From NCBI GenBank assembly GCA_021404985.1, contig QWHP01000081.1:1-9359 (forward strand): a DNA stretch of 9,359 nt, given 5' to 3'. The notes under the pieces were generated by a model. That model was not told the origin of the DNA. It did not search any database and saw nothing but the letters and a program-made list of their open reading frames with translations. Shown here piece by piece: positions 1 through 6,292 of this stretch (positions are counted from its first letter, which is position 1; every line of letters begins with the position of its first letter). This stretch comes from Actinobacteria bacterium ATB1. GTDB lineage: Bacteria; Actinomycetota; Acidimicrobiia; UBA2766. A program made the translations under genes and the position numbers.

Positions 1-1074
1 CTGAGGATGGACCCCGTCTACGAACCGATCGCGAGGCGCTTCCTCGAGAACCCGGACGAGTTCGCGGACGCCTTCGCCCGGGCCTGGTACAAGCTGACGC
101 ACCGCGACATGGGACCCGTATCGAGATACCTCGGCCCGCAGGTTCCTGCTGAGGAACTGATCTGGCAGGACCCGGTGCCCGCAGTCGAACACGACCTGAT
201 CGACGAGCAGGACGTGGCCGCGCTCGCAGACAGGATCCTCGCGTCAGGACTTTCCGTGTCCCAGCTCGTCTCGACCGCGTGGGCGTCGGCGGCGACGTTC
301 CGGGGGTCCGACAAGCGCGGCGGGGCGAACGGCGCGCGCTTGCGCCTCACACCGCAGAAGGACTGGGACGTGAACGACCCGGCGACGCTCGCCACCGTAC
401 TCGAAACCCTCGAGGCCATCCGGACGGAGTTCGACGCCTCGCAATCCGGCGGAAAGAAGGTGTCCCTCGCCGACCTGATCGTCCTCGGAGGGTGCGCCGC
501 CGTGGAGAAGGCCGCCAACGACGCCGGGTATGACGTGCGCGTTCCGTTCACTCCAGGGCGCACGGACGCATCCCAGGAGCAGACCGATGTCGAGTCCTTC
601 ACCGTGCTCGAGCCAGCCGCAGACGGGTTCCGCAACCACATGCGCGCGGGCGACAAGAGGCGGCCCGAGGAGCTCCTGGTGGACCGTGCGTGCCTCCTGA
701 CGCTCACGGCCCCCGAGATGACGGTCCTCGTCGGTGGGATGCGCGCCCTGAATGCGAACACTGGCCGGTCCGAGCACGGTGTCTTGACCGAACGCCCCGA
801 GACCCTCACGAACGACTTCTTCGTGAACCTGCTCGACATGGACACCACGTGGAAGGCATCTGACACGGCCGAGGGCATCTTCGACGGAACCGATCGTGGG
901 ACGGGCGAACGCCGGTGGACCGCTACTGCCGTCGACCTCGTGTTCGGCTCCAACTCCCGACTCAGGGCGATCGCAGAGGTGTATGCGTGCGACGACTCTG
1001 GAGAGAAGTTCGTGCGTGACTTCGTGGCGGCTTGGGACAAGGTGATGAACCTGGACCGCTTCGACCTGCGCTGA
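1..1074 (+). CDS. katG: Catalase-peroxidase KatG, C-terminal half (5' end outside window)
   Basis: This is the C-terminal 357 residues of a haem catalase-peroxidase, which breaks down H2O2 and also has peroxidase activity. The frame is open from base 1 (Leu-Arg-Met-Asp-Pro), so the ATG at 7 is internal and not the start. By recall alignment to the 740-residue Mycobacterium tuberculosis KatG, the first codon matches about residue 384, just after the proximal-side Asp381, and the ends coincide (MNLDRFDLR here, MNLDRFDVR there). Highly conserved blocks include HRDMGPVSRYLGP, WQDPVPAV, STAWASAATFRGSDKRGGANG, VLGGCAAVEKAA, PFTPGRTDASQEQTDVESF and LTNDFFVNLLDM. The Arg at 103-105 (in HRDMG) aligns with Arg418, the mobile arginine that interacts with the Met-Tyr-Trp adduct. 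The haem pocket itself is encoded upstream of the window. The stop is TGA at 1072-1074. No disruption is seen in the visible part. Confidence 0.97.
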   Translation: MRMDPVYEPIARRFLENPDEFADAFARAWYKLTHRDMGPVSRYLGPQVPAEELIWQDPVPAVEHDLIDEQDVAALADRILASGLSVSQLVSTAWASAATFRGSDKRGGANGARLRLTPQKDWDVNDPATLATVLETLEAIRTEFDASQSGGKKVSLADLIVLGGCAAVEKAANDAGYDVRVPFTPGRTDASQEQTDVESFTVLEPAADGFRNHMRAGDKRRPEELLVDRACLLTLTAPEMTVLVGGMRALNANTGRSEHGVLTERPETLTNDFFVNLLDMDTTWKASDTAEGIFDGTDRGTGERRWTATAVDLVFGSNSRLRAIAEVYACDDSGEKFVRDFVAAWDKVMNLDRFDLR

Positions 1075-1082
1075 TCCCCTGC

Positions 1083-1120
1083 GGCCTCCCCGTCGAGCGT
1101 TTGCTCGCTCACGAGGGGCC
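1083..1120. terminator. Possible bidirectional hairpin between convergent katG and aarF-like gene
   Basis: The 50-base gap between the two convergent stop codons can fold. An inner stem CGAGC (1094-1098) pairs with GCTCG (1103-1107) around a GTTT loop. An alternative outer pairing joins CCCC (1088-1091) with GGGG (1115-1118), with bulges. It lies a few bases past both TGA stops, where a shared terminator would be expected. There is no T-run on either side, so it is not a canonical intrinsic terminator, and the stem is imperfect. Confidence 0.3.
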
Positions 1121-1124
1121 TCCG

Positions 1125-2525
1125 TCAAGAAGTCTCGGGCTCACCACCCTCCTGCCCGACAAGGGAGTGAAACGTGGCGAAGAGCGCCTCGTCTTCGAAC
1201 GGGGCGTAGTCGGGGGCGAGGAGCTTGGCGTAGCGCTCGAAGTAGAGGAACTGCTTCGCAACCAGTGCCAGCTCCCGCGGCACCGAGTATCCCGTACGTC
1301 GCGCTACCCCGAGAACCTCGTTGAGGACCGCTGCATAGCTGACCTCGTGCAACTCCGTCGAGATGAAGCGTCCGACGACACGCTCCAGATCCGAGGCCAG
1401 CACGGCGACCCTGTCGTCGTCTGCCTCGGCATCACCGGCCAGAGCGGCAACGAGGCGAGCTGCCCGGTCCCAGTCCCTCAGGATGCCGACAGCCGGCAGG
1501 ACCTCCCTGACCAGACGGAGGGTCGACTGATCGATCCGCCCCATGATCCCGAAGTCGAGAAGGGTCACGCTCCCATCCGGCCCGATGACGATGTTCCCTG
1601 CGTGGAGGTCGCCGTGGAAGAGGCCGTGAACGAAGGCCGCTTCGAGCCAGGCCTTGATCGCCGTCCTGAAGATCCCACGCGCGTCGAGGCCCCAGGTCTC
1701 GAGGATCGTGGTGGTGTCGTCGGGTGGGACACCGTAGACCCGTCCCATCGTGAGGACGCGTCCGGTGGTGAGTTCATCCAGGACGTTCGGAACCCGCACC
1801 AGCCGGTTGTCCCCGTAGGCTCGCAGGTTCACCTCGAAGCGGCGCATCGCCTCGGCCTCGCGCAGGAAGTCGAGCTCCTCGTAGAGGTTGCGGGCGAAGT
1901 CCTCGATGATCGAGACGGGGCGGAAGAAGTCGAACGGCCCACCGGTACGTTCGAGCAGGCCCGCAAATTGGTACAGGAGACGAAGATCTTGCCGGAACTG
2001 CCGCACGAGTCCGGGACGCCGGATCTTGACGACGACATCGCTGCTCTCGAAGCGGGCCGCATGGACCTGCGCGATCGAGGCCGAGGCGAGGGGCTTGTAC
2101 GAGAAGTGCTCGAAGATCCGTTCCGGCGGAGCGCCGAGCTCCCGGACGATCCGGCGCCGCACGACGCTCTCGGACTCGGGCGCGACGCGGTCGAGGCATC
2201 GGCGGAACTCGTCGCTCAGGACGACGGGAAAGAGCCCCGGCGAAGATGCGATCACCTACCCGAGCTTGACGTACACCGGCCCCAGATCCTCGAAGGCGCG
2301 CCGCACCGTCGATGCCGCCGCACGCGGTGCGTGACGGCGCGGGGCCGCACCCAGACGCCGGTTGCGCTTCACGACCTCGACCGCTGCTGCCCTCGAGAAG
2401 ACCGCACCCACGTGACAGAGGCGGACCATCTCCTGGGGGCCGAGCGTTGCGAGCCGGGCGAGCTCGCCGTCGTCTCGCGCCGCGGGGAACGGTGGCAGGG
2501 GGTGGGGCGACGCCGATGCACTCAT
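1125..2525 (-). pseudogene. ABC1/AarF/UbiB-family kinase-like protein interrupted by an in-frame amber codon
   Basis: The two open segments (2525-2256, 89 codons; 2255-1125, 376 codons plus TGA) are in the same frame, separated only by TAG at 2258-2256. Read through, they give one 466-residue ABC1-family protein (atypical protein-kinase-like ATPases; members act in quinone or lipid homeostasis). Motifs in order, in full-length numbering: KLG-stop, where the family has the invariant KxGQ, at residues 87-90; the Ala-rich loop LASASIAQVH at about 146-155; the ATP-site lysine in VVVKIRRP at 167; HGDLHAGN at 304-311; and DFG at 324-326. All are intact except the Gln, which is now TAG (CAG to TAG). 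The ATG at 2525 overlaps the tetR stop by four bases (ATGA), so translation is probably coupled to tetR. The segment after the amber could restart at GTG 2255, but no good ribosome binding site precedes it, and the product would lack the whole KxGQ region. Family identity is certain; whether the gene is functional is open. Confidence 0.9.
2256..2258 (-). other. In-frame TAG replacing the invariant Gln of the KxGQ motif
   Basis: On the minus strand the reading is GTC AAG CTC GGG TAG GTG ATC GCA, that is V-K-L-G-stop-V-I-A. In ABC1 proteins this segment reads KxGQ followed by hydrophobic residues and then a conserved stretch such as RPDLLP (here SSPGLFP). One C-to-T change from CAG explains the stop. 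The frame and family motifs continue uninterrupted on both sides. Confidence 0.9.
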
Positions 2526-3175
2526 CTCTTCCCCGACTTCCGGACACCGGCCGTGAAGAGCGGCCGCAGGAACTCCTTGACCGACTCCTGGTAGTCGTTC
2601 GACTCGACCGTCAAGGGGGGTACCAGCAGGAGGGTGACGGCGAGACGCAGGGCGGCCTCGACGGAGCGTCGGGCAGCCCGGACACCGGCCGCCTCGGCAA
2701 GGGGGGCGACCATGTCGATCACCGAGCGTGCGGCCTCCGCAAACCCCGGATCAGCCATCGTGGCTGTGAGGAACCGGGGTTCGTCGGCCATGACCTTCTC
2801 GAACACCGGGTGCCGGCGGATCTCGCCGAGGATCTCGGCGCTCACGTCGAGAAGGGACTCCGGGCCAACGCCGGCGACGCGCCCAAGGGCCTCCTCGACG
2901 AGTGCCCTTGCCTCGCGGAGGCTGTACAGCTCGAGCAGCGACTGCTTGCCGCCCACATATCGGTACACCGTGGCCTTCGACACCCCTGCGCGCCCCGCGA
3001 CCTGAGAGATCGTCACCCTTGTGACACCGAAACCTGCATAGAGATCTCCGGCTGCATCGAGGATGCGATGCAGGGTCTCCTCGGACACATCCTCCGTTTC
3101 GCGCGCCTTCACCGGCGGCAGGCGAACGAGCACCGGCAGGGTGTCAATCGGCAGGTGAGACTTTCGGCCCGTCAT
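2522..3175 (-). CDS. TetR-family transcriptional regulator
   Basis: This is a 217-residue TetR-type repressor. The N-terminal DNA-binding domain spans about residues 33-80: ILDAAGDLYAGFG, then VTISQVAGRAGVSKATVYRYVGGKQSLL, which is the classic TetR helix-turn-helix with the YRYxGGK turn. The rest (about 85-210) is helical, as expected for the ligand-binding and dimerisation domain; the ligand cannot be read from it. The ATG at 3175 is used because it is the first start after the upstream gene, but about 30 residues precede the first HTH helix, somewhat more than usual, so a GTG start further in (Val22) is possible. The stop overlaps the ATG of the ABC1 gene (ATGA at 2525-2522), and the MFS gene ends 33 bases upstream. 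A perfect inverted repeat fills that gap, which suggests autoregulation. Confidence 0.93.
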   Translation of the reverse strand: MTGRKSHLPIDTLPVLVRLPPVKARETEDVSEETLHRILDAAGDLYAGFGVTRVTISQVAGRAGVSKATVYRYVGGKQSLLELYSLREARALVEEALGRVAGVGPESLLDVSAEILGEIRRHPVFEKVMADEPRFLTATMADPGFAEAARSVIDMVAPLAEAAGVRAARRSVEAALRLAVTLLLVPPLTVESNDYQESVKEFLRPLFTAGVRKSGKR

Positions 3176-3179
3176 GGTT

Positions 3180-3209
3180 ACTTGGACACGATAGCATAAG
3201 TGTCCAAGT
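3180..3209. promoter_or_regulatory. Perfect 30-bp inverted repeat, probable TetR operator
   Basis: The arms ACTTGGACAC (3180-3189) and GTGTCCAAGT (3200-3209) are exact reverse complements, separated by GATAGCATAA, which is AT-richer than its surroundings. The site ends four bases upstream of the tetR ATG (3175) and touches the last base of the MFS stop codon. Its symmetry, size and position fit a dimer-binding operator for the adjacent TetR protein. On the minus strand the spacer contains TATGCT (3198-3193) and TATCGT (3193-3188), either of which could be a -10 element covered by a bound repressor. No T-run follows, so a terminator role is less likely. Confidence 0.7.
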
Positions 3210-4408
3210 CAGGTGGGAGTCCCAGGGGACTTTGTGCCGGCCCGGGACAGGAGCCCACCGGCTCCGAGTGCCACCACACCGGCAACCGAGATCGTGCCGA
3301 GTCCCACTTGCAGGGATGCGACGTCCCCGAGCCAGCCCACGAGCCACGGCGCCGCGATCAGCCCAACGTAGCCGAGGGTGTTCACCGCAGCGGATGCGGT
3401 CTCGAGCTCGGCGGGAAGGACTGCGCCGGCAAGTTGCATGGCGACAGGGATCAGGGGTCCGGCGGAGAGACCGACGAGGCCGAACGCGATCGACGCGACG
3501 GCCACGTAGGGGAACGCCAGCAACAAGAGACCGGCCGCGATCAGTCCGGAGGCGCACGCCAGGGCAACCCTGATGGGAGTGACCGAGCGCAGCAGTCTGG
3601 GCAGGGCAAGTCGTGCGAGCAGCATGCTGACGGCGAAGGAGGCGGCGGCCGCACCTGCCAGGAACGGCGCTGCGTCCAGGTCGTCCCGGAGGTACACCAC
3701 TGACCAGGTCCCGATCGACACCTCCGAGTAGAGACCAGCGCCCGCAAGGGCAGCGAGCAGGGCGAGCCTCGGATGCCTGCGCATCGCGCGGATACGCCCC
3801 GCCTGCCGACCACCCGGGGCAACCTCCCCCTCGTGATCGGCGGGGGGCCACACGAAGGACATGCAGGTGACGAGAAGTGCAGCCGCGAGGAATACGGCGA
3901 GTCTCTCGCCTCCAGCCTCCACCACCAGGCTCCCGACTAGGACGAACAGCAGCGATCCGGCCGCGAACGCAGCATGCAGATAACCGAGGACCGGGTGGCT
4001 GGCGTTCCTGTCGAGGTCCATCCCCGCCGCGTTCAGACTCACCTCGACGACTCCGGAGCCGAGACCGCCGCCCACGACGACGAGCGCGACAAATGCCGCT
4101 GAGACCCCCACGAACCCCGCCCCCGCCCAAACGGCGGCGAGCAGGAGGAGACCGATCCGGGCCGTCCGGAAGCTGCCGAGGCGCGAGGAAGCCCGGGCGG
4201 CGACACCGAGGAGTGCCAGGGCGCAGACGTTCAGGACGGTGACGATCGCCCCGAGAGCCGAGTCGTCGAATCCGAAGTCGCTCTGCACCTCGGGCGCTGC
4301 GACGGTCCAGGCGCTCCAGACGATTCCGAACGCCGCGAACCCGAAGGCCGCTCTGACGAGAGTGCCGGAGGGGGTGGTCGGGGCGCGCTCGGTTCTCGGG
4401 ATCTCCAT
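3209..4408 (-). CDS. MFS transporter (12 TM, YbjJ/fucose-permease-like)
   Basis: This is a 399-residue inner-membrane secondary transporter with about twelve hydrophobic segments in two halves (roughly 19-190 and 213-390), split by a charged central loop (about 188-213, DHEGEVAPGGRQAGRIRAMRR). Features shared with the YbjJ-like MFS branch are the segment around VSLNAAGMDLDR (124-133), a conserved His in GYLHAAFAAGSL (His145), and SEVSIGTWSVVYL in the seventh helix (228-240, compare EGA..DWSAVYL in that branch). The substrate cannot be inferred. The ATG at 4408 is the natural start, 16 residues before the first helix, though the upstream GCGGA is only a weak ribosome binding site. The gene ends 33 bases before tetR, so a transporter whose expression responds to that repressor's ligand is a reasonable inference, such as efflux or uptake of a small molecule. 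Confidence 0.9.
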   Translation of the reverse strand: MEIPRTERAPTTPSGTLVRAAFGFAAFGIVWSAWTVAAPEVQSDFGFDDSALGAIVTVLNVCALALLGVAARASSRLGSFRTARIGLLLLAAVWAGAGFVGVSAAFVALVVVGGGLGSGVVEVSLNAAGMDLDRNASHPVLGYLHAAFAAGSLLFVLVGSLVVEAGGERLAVFLAAALLVTCMSFVWPPADHEGEVAPGGRQAGRIRAMRRHPRLALLAALAGAGLYSEVSIGTWSVVYLRDDLDAAPFLAGAAAASFAVSMLLARLALPRLLRSVTPIRVALACASGLIAAGLLLLAFPYVAVASIAFGLVGLSAGPLIPVAMQLAGAVLPAELETASAAVNTLGYVGLIAAPWLVGWLGDVASLQVGLGTISVAGVVALGAGGLLSRAGTKSPGTPT

Positions 4409-4503
4409 TCCGCGCCCGAGTATGGCGTCACACCCGGATGTGGGCCGGCGCCGGTGCTACGCCGGGTACGCCGAACTCCTGATTCCTGTGCCCATGGCGG
4501 ACG

Positions 4504-5466
4504 TCAGAATCCCCCCGTTCCCGGGAAGAGGTCGAGGTCGGCGAAGTCGGTCGTCTCGCCCGCGGGTGGTACCTCGACGTCGACGTCGAGGCCGAAGTCG
4601 GAGAAGTCCTGCTCCACCTCGATTTCGTATCGGGTACCGGCGTCACCCTGGCCCGGGAACATCGAGCTCATCGCCTCGGACATGTCCATCTCGATGCGGA
4701 TCCGTCGGACGCGGCCCTCGTTGTCGATCCAGACGTCCATCGGGATCTCGACCTCGGACATCGCCCCCAACGCATCACCCGAGATGCCCTGGGACCCGAG
4801 CATCCCCTCGAGGGCCGCGGACTGCTCCTCCATCAGGGCCGCGAAATCCGTCCTTGCTCTGTAGTGGGTGGTCTCGAGCCCGTCGATCTCCTCGCTGCCG
4901 ACCTCCTCGATATCTGCACCTGCCGCCTCGAGGAACGCGAGGAACTGCGTGGGGTCCTGGAACTGCCCGCTCATGGACTGCATCTGCCCGGCCGGGAGGC
5001 CGGTCATGTTCCCGAGATCCATGCTGATCCAGGTGACGCCTGCCGGAAGGCCCATCTGGGACATGAAGGAGTCCTGATAGCGGATGTACATCACGCCGTC
5101 GACCATCCGGGCCTGCATGTCCATGTCACCGAGTCCCGGCATGACGGCTGCCATGTCCATCTCCATGTCGCCGCTCTCGAAGTCGTAGGCGCCTGTGGCG
5201 TCCACTGTCATGTCGAGTTCCTGGCCGGCCATCTCACCTGTCGTCGACATTCGCATCTCGAACGCCGCAGTTCCGGCCTCGGAGGTCGTCTTCGCGGCAG
5301 CACGGACGATGTCGGGTGACCGGCCAGGCTCGTCGCCGGACTCGGACTCCGCCGCATCCGGGCCGGCTGCACATGCCGTGAACAGGAGGGTAGCGACGAG
5401 GAGGAGACCGACAGGTCTCGCACGACGCAACGACTCGACCACGAACCTGCACATCGATTCGGCCAT
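4504..5466 (-). CDS. Methionine-rich lipoprotein, LppX/LprG-like
   Basis: This is a 320-residue secreted lipoprotein. The signal peptide has an Arg-rich n-region (about residues 7-18), a hydrophobic core ARPVGLLLVATLLF and a lipobox-like LFTAC with the lipidated Cys at residue 32. A short acidic and Ser-rich linker follows. The body then alternates strand-like segments such as VDGVMYIRYQDSFM, GVTWISMDLGNM, VEIPMDVWIDNEGRVRRI and TRYEIEVEQDFSDFG, a pattern seen in the actinobacterial LppX/LprAFG fold, which binds lipids or glycolipids at the cell envelope. The mature part has 26 Met in about 289 residues, many as DM or EM repeats. The ATG at 5466 is chosen over a GTG at 5520 because AGGGAAGAGGA (5480-5470) precedes it and the signal peptide then has normal length. 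Lipoprotein status is well supported; the subfamily is inferred from pattern, not from clear identity. Confidence 0.82.
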   Translation of the reverse strand: MAESMCRFVVESLRRARPVGLLLVATLLFTACAAGPDAAESESGDEPGRSPDIVRAAAKTTSEAGTAAFEMRMSTTGEMAGQELDMTVDATGAYDFESGDMEMDMAAVMPGLGDMDMQARMVDGVMYIRYQDSFMSQMGLPAGVTWISMDLGNMTGLPAGQMQSMSGQFQDPTQFLAFLEAAGADIEEVGSEEIDGLETTHYRARTDFAALMEEQSAALEGMLGSQGISGDALGAMSEVEIPMDVWIDNEGRVRRIRIEMDMSEAMSSMFPGQGDAGTRYEIEVEQDFSDFGLDVDVEVPPAGETTDFADLDLFPGTGGF

Positions 5467-5664
5467 TGTTCCTCTTCCCTCGAGATCCCTGGGAGGTCCC
5501 GACCTTCTCTGCTGTTCCACCGCCTTATCGGCACGAACCGCCGCTCAGATCAGTCTCCGGTCCCCCGCCCCGAAACCCACGGCGCGCCGATCCGCACCCC
5601 ATCAACAAATCCACGCGCCAAACCCCCGCCCTGTCCTCACAGCGCACGCCAACGCCAGCCTCGC
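5467..5664 (-). other. 198-bp intergenic region upstream of the lipoprotein gene
   Basis: No coding sequence is supported here. It contains the ribosome binding site of the lipoprotein gene and a weak -10 candidate GATAAG (5529-5524) whose upstream hexamer is poor (TGATCT at 17 bases). A 10-base palindrome CGGCGCGCCG occurs at 5580-5589. I see no convincing terminator for the gene ending at 5665. Confidence 0.4.
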
Positions 5665-6211
5665 TCAGCGGAGAGCGTCGGGGGATTCAGCGCGAATGGC
5701 GCCGGCAAGGCGATCGGCATCGTCCGTTCCGATGAGAACCGTGCTCCCGTCGTACAGGGACAGGAGGACACCCCTGTTGCCGGACATGCTGTAGGTACGT
5801 CTGCGTTTCGACCCGCGGATCCCCCAGCCGCCGTACTCCCGGATCGGTCGGTATTCGACGGCTTCGACACTGACCACGTGAGAGAGGACGATCGTACGGT
5901 GGGCGAAAGGGGAACCAACGGACGCGGACACGGTCGTTGTACACCTCGACATCGAGCCGGGCAACGGCGATGAAGGCGACCAAGATCGTCAACAGCCCCA
6001 GAACCCCGGCGATGACGATCCAGCGACCGCCATCCCCCCGGCTCAGCTCCCCTTCGGGCTCTGGACGCAGGAGCATCACCACGACAGCGAACGTCGCCCC
6101 GAGGTCCACGATGAGGACGACGGCCCAGACCCACGCTGGTTTGCGGGTCTGGGACTCGCTGAACGTCGGCTCGTCCAGATCGGTCCGCGGGGCTTCCCCT
6201 GCCGCTGCCAT
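5665..6211 (-). pseudogene. Small two-helix membrane protein with PH-like C-terminus, frameshifted
   Basis: The gene is split between two minus-strand frames. From ATG 6211 the first frame gives a short acidic N-terminus, two transmembrane helices (about residues 26-48 and 64-85) and LDVEVYNDRVRVRWFPF (to residue 102). The sense then passes to the next frame: AHRTIVLSHVVSVEAVEYRP, IREYGGWGIRG, YSMSGNRGVLLSLYDG, TVLIGTDDADRLAGAI, ending at TGA 5667-5665. Removing one base from the C4T3 run at 5912-5906 restores one 181-residue protein. The tail resembles a common family of small bacterial membrane proteins with a PH-like domain and the conserved PIREYGGWGIRG stretch, whose function is unknown to me. 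The ATG at 6211 fits a leaderless start: GATAAT at 6224-6219 ends seven bases before it. The break may be true or a sequence error. Confidence 0.82.
5906..5912 (-). other. Frameshift site: one extra base in a C4T3 run
   Basis: The minus strand reads TTC CCC TTT CGC CCA CCG, giving F-P-F-R-P-P and then a nonsense tail. With one base fewer it reads TTC CCC TTC GCC CAC CGT ACG ATC, giving F-P-F-A-H-R-T-I, and joins the conserved C-terminal frame exactly. The run is a homopolymer-type context, where both replication slippage and sequencing error are common. Confidence 0.85.
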
Positions 6212-6226
6212 ACCCGGGATTATCCC
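6212..6226 (-). promoter_or_regulatory. Probable -10 of a leaderless transcript (GATAAT), inside a small palindrome
   Basis: On the minus strand GGGATAATCCC (6226-6216) is a perfect 11-base palindrome with one central base, containing GATAAT (6224-6219), which matches the sigma-70-type -10 consensus at five of six positions. The ATG at 6211 begins seven bases after it, the spacing typical of leaderless actinobacterial messages, and no ribosome binding site is visible. No -35 match is found at 16-18 bases. Confidence 0.5.
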
Positions 6227-6292
6227 ATGCCTCCGACATGCCCCGGCCGGACCCGAGGTCGACACGAGCCGGACGCCGCCAAGTGCGGGTGT

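Noticed and set aside
18..1112. A 364-codon minus-strand frame opposite katG, and a second one of 294 codons
   Set aside because: The plus frame is an unmistakable KatG over its whole length; the antisense products are Ser/Arg- or Gly/His-rich low-information sequence.
1032..2594. A 520-codon plus-strand open frame opposite the ABC1 gene
   Set aside because: It lies antisense to a gene with clear family motifs, has no recognisable domain, and is the kind of long shadow frame common in GC-rich DNA. Its start is inside katG.
3180..3209. The tetR-upstream inverted repeat as an intrinsic terminator for the MFS gene
   Set aside because: It has no following T-run, has a 10-base loop and lies four bases from the tetR ATG; the operator reading explains it better, though some effect on readthrough cannot be excluded.
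5906..5912. Programmed ribosomal frameshifting to make the PH-like protein
   Set aside because: There is no recognised slippery heptamer, stimulatory hairpin or stop codon in the shift window; a homopolymer insertion is the simpler explanation.
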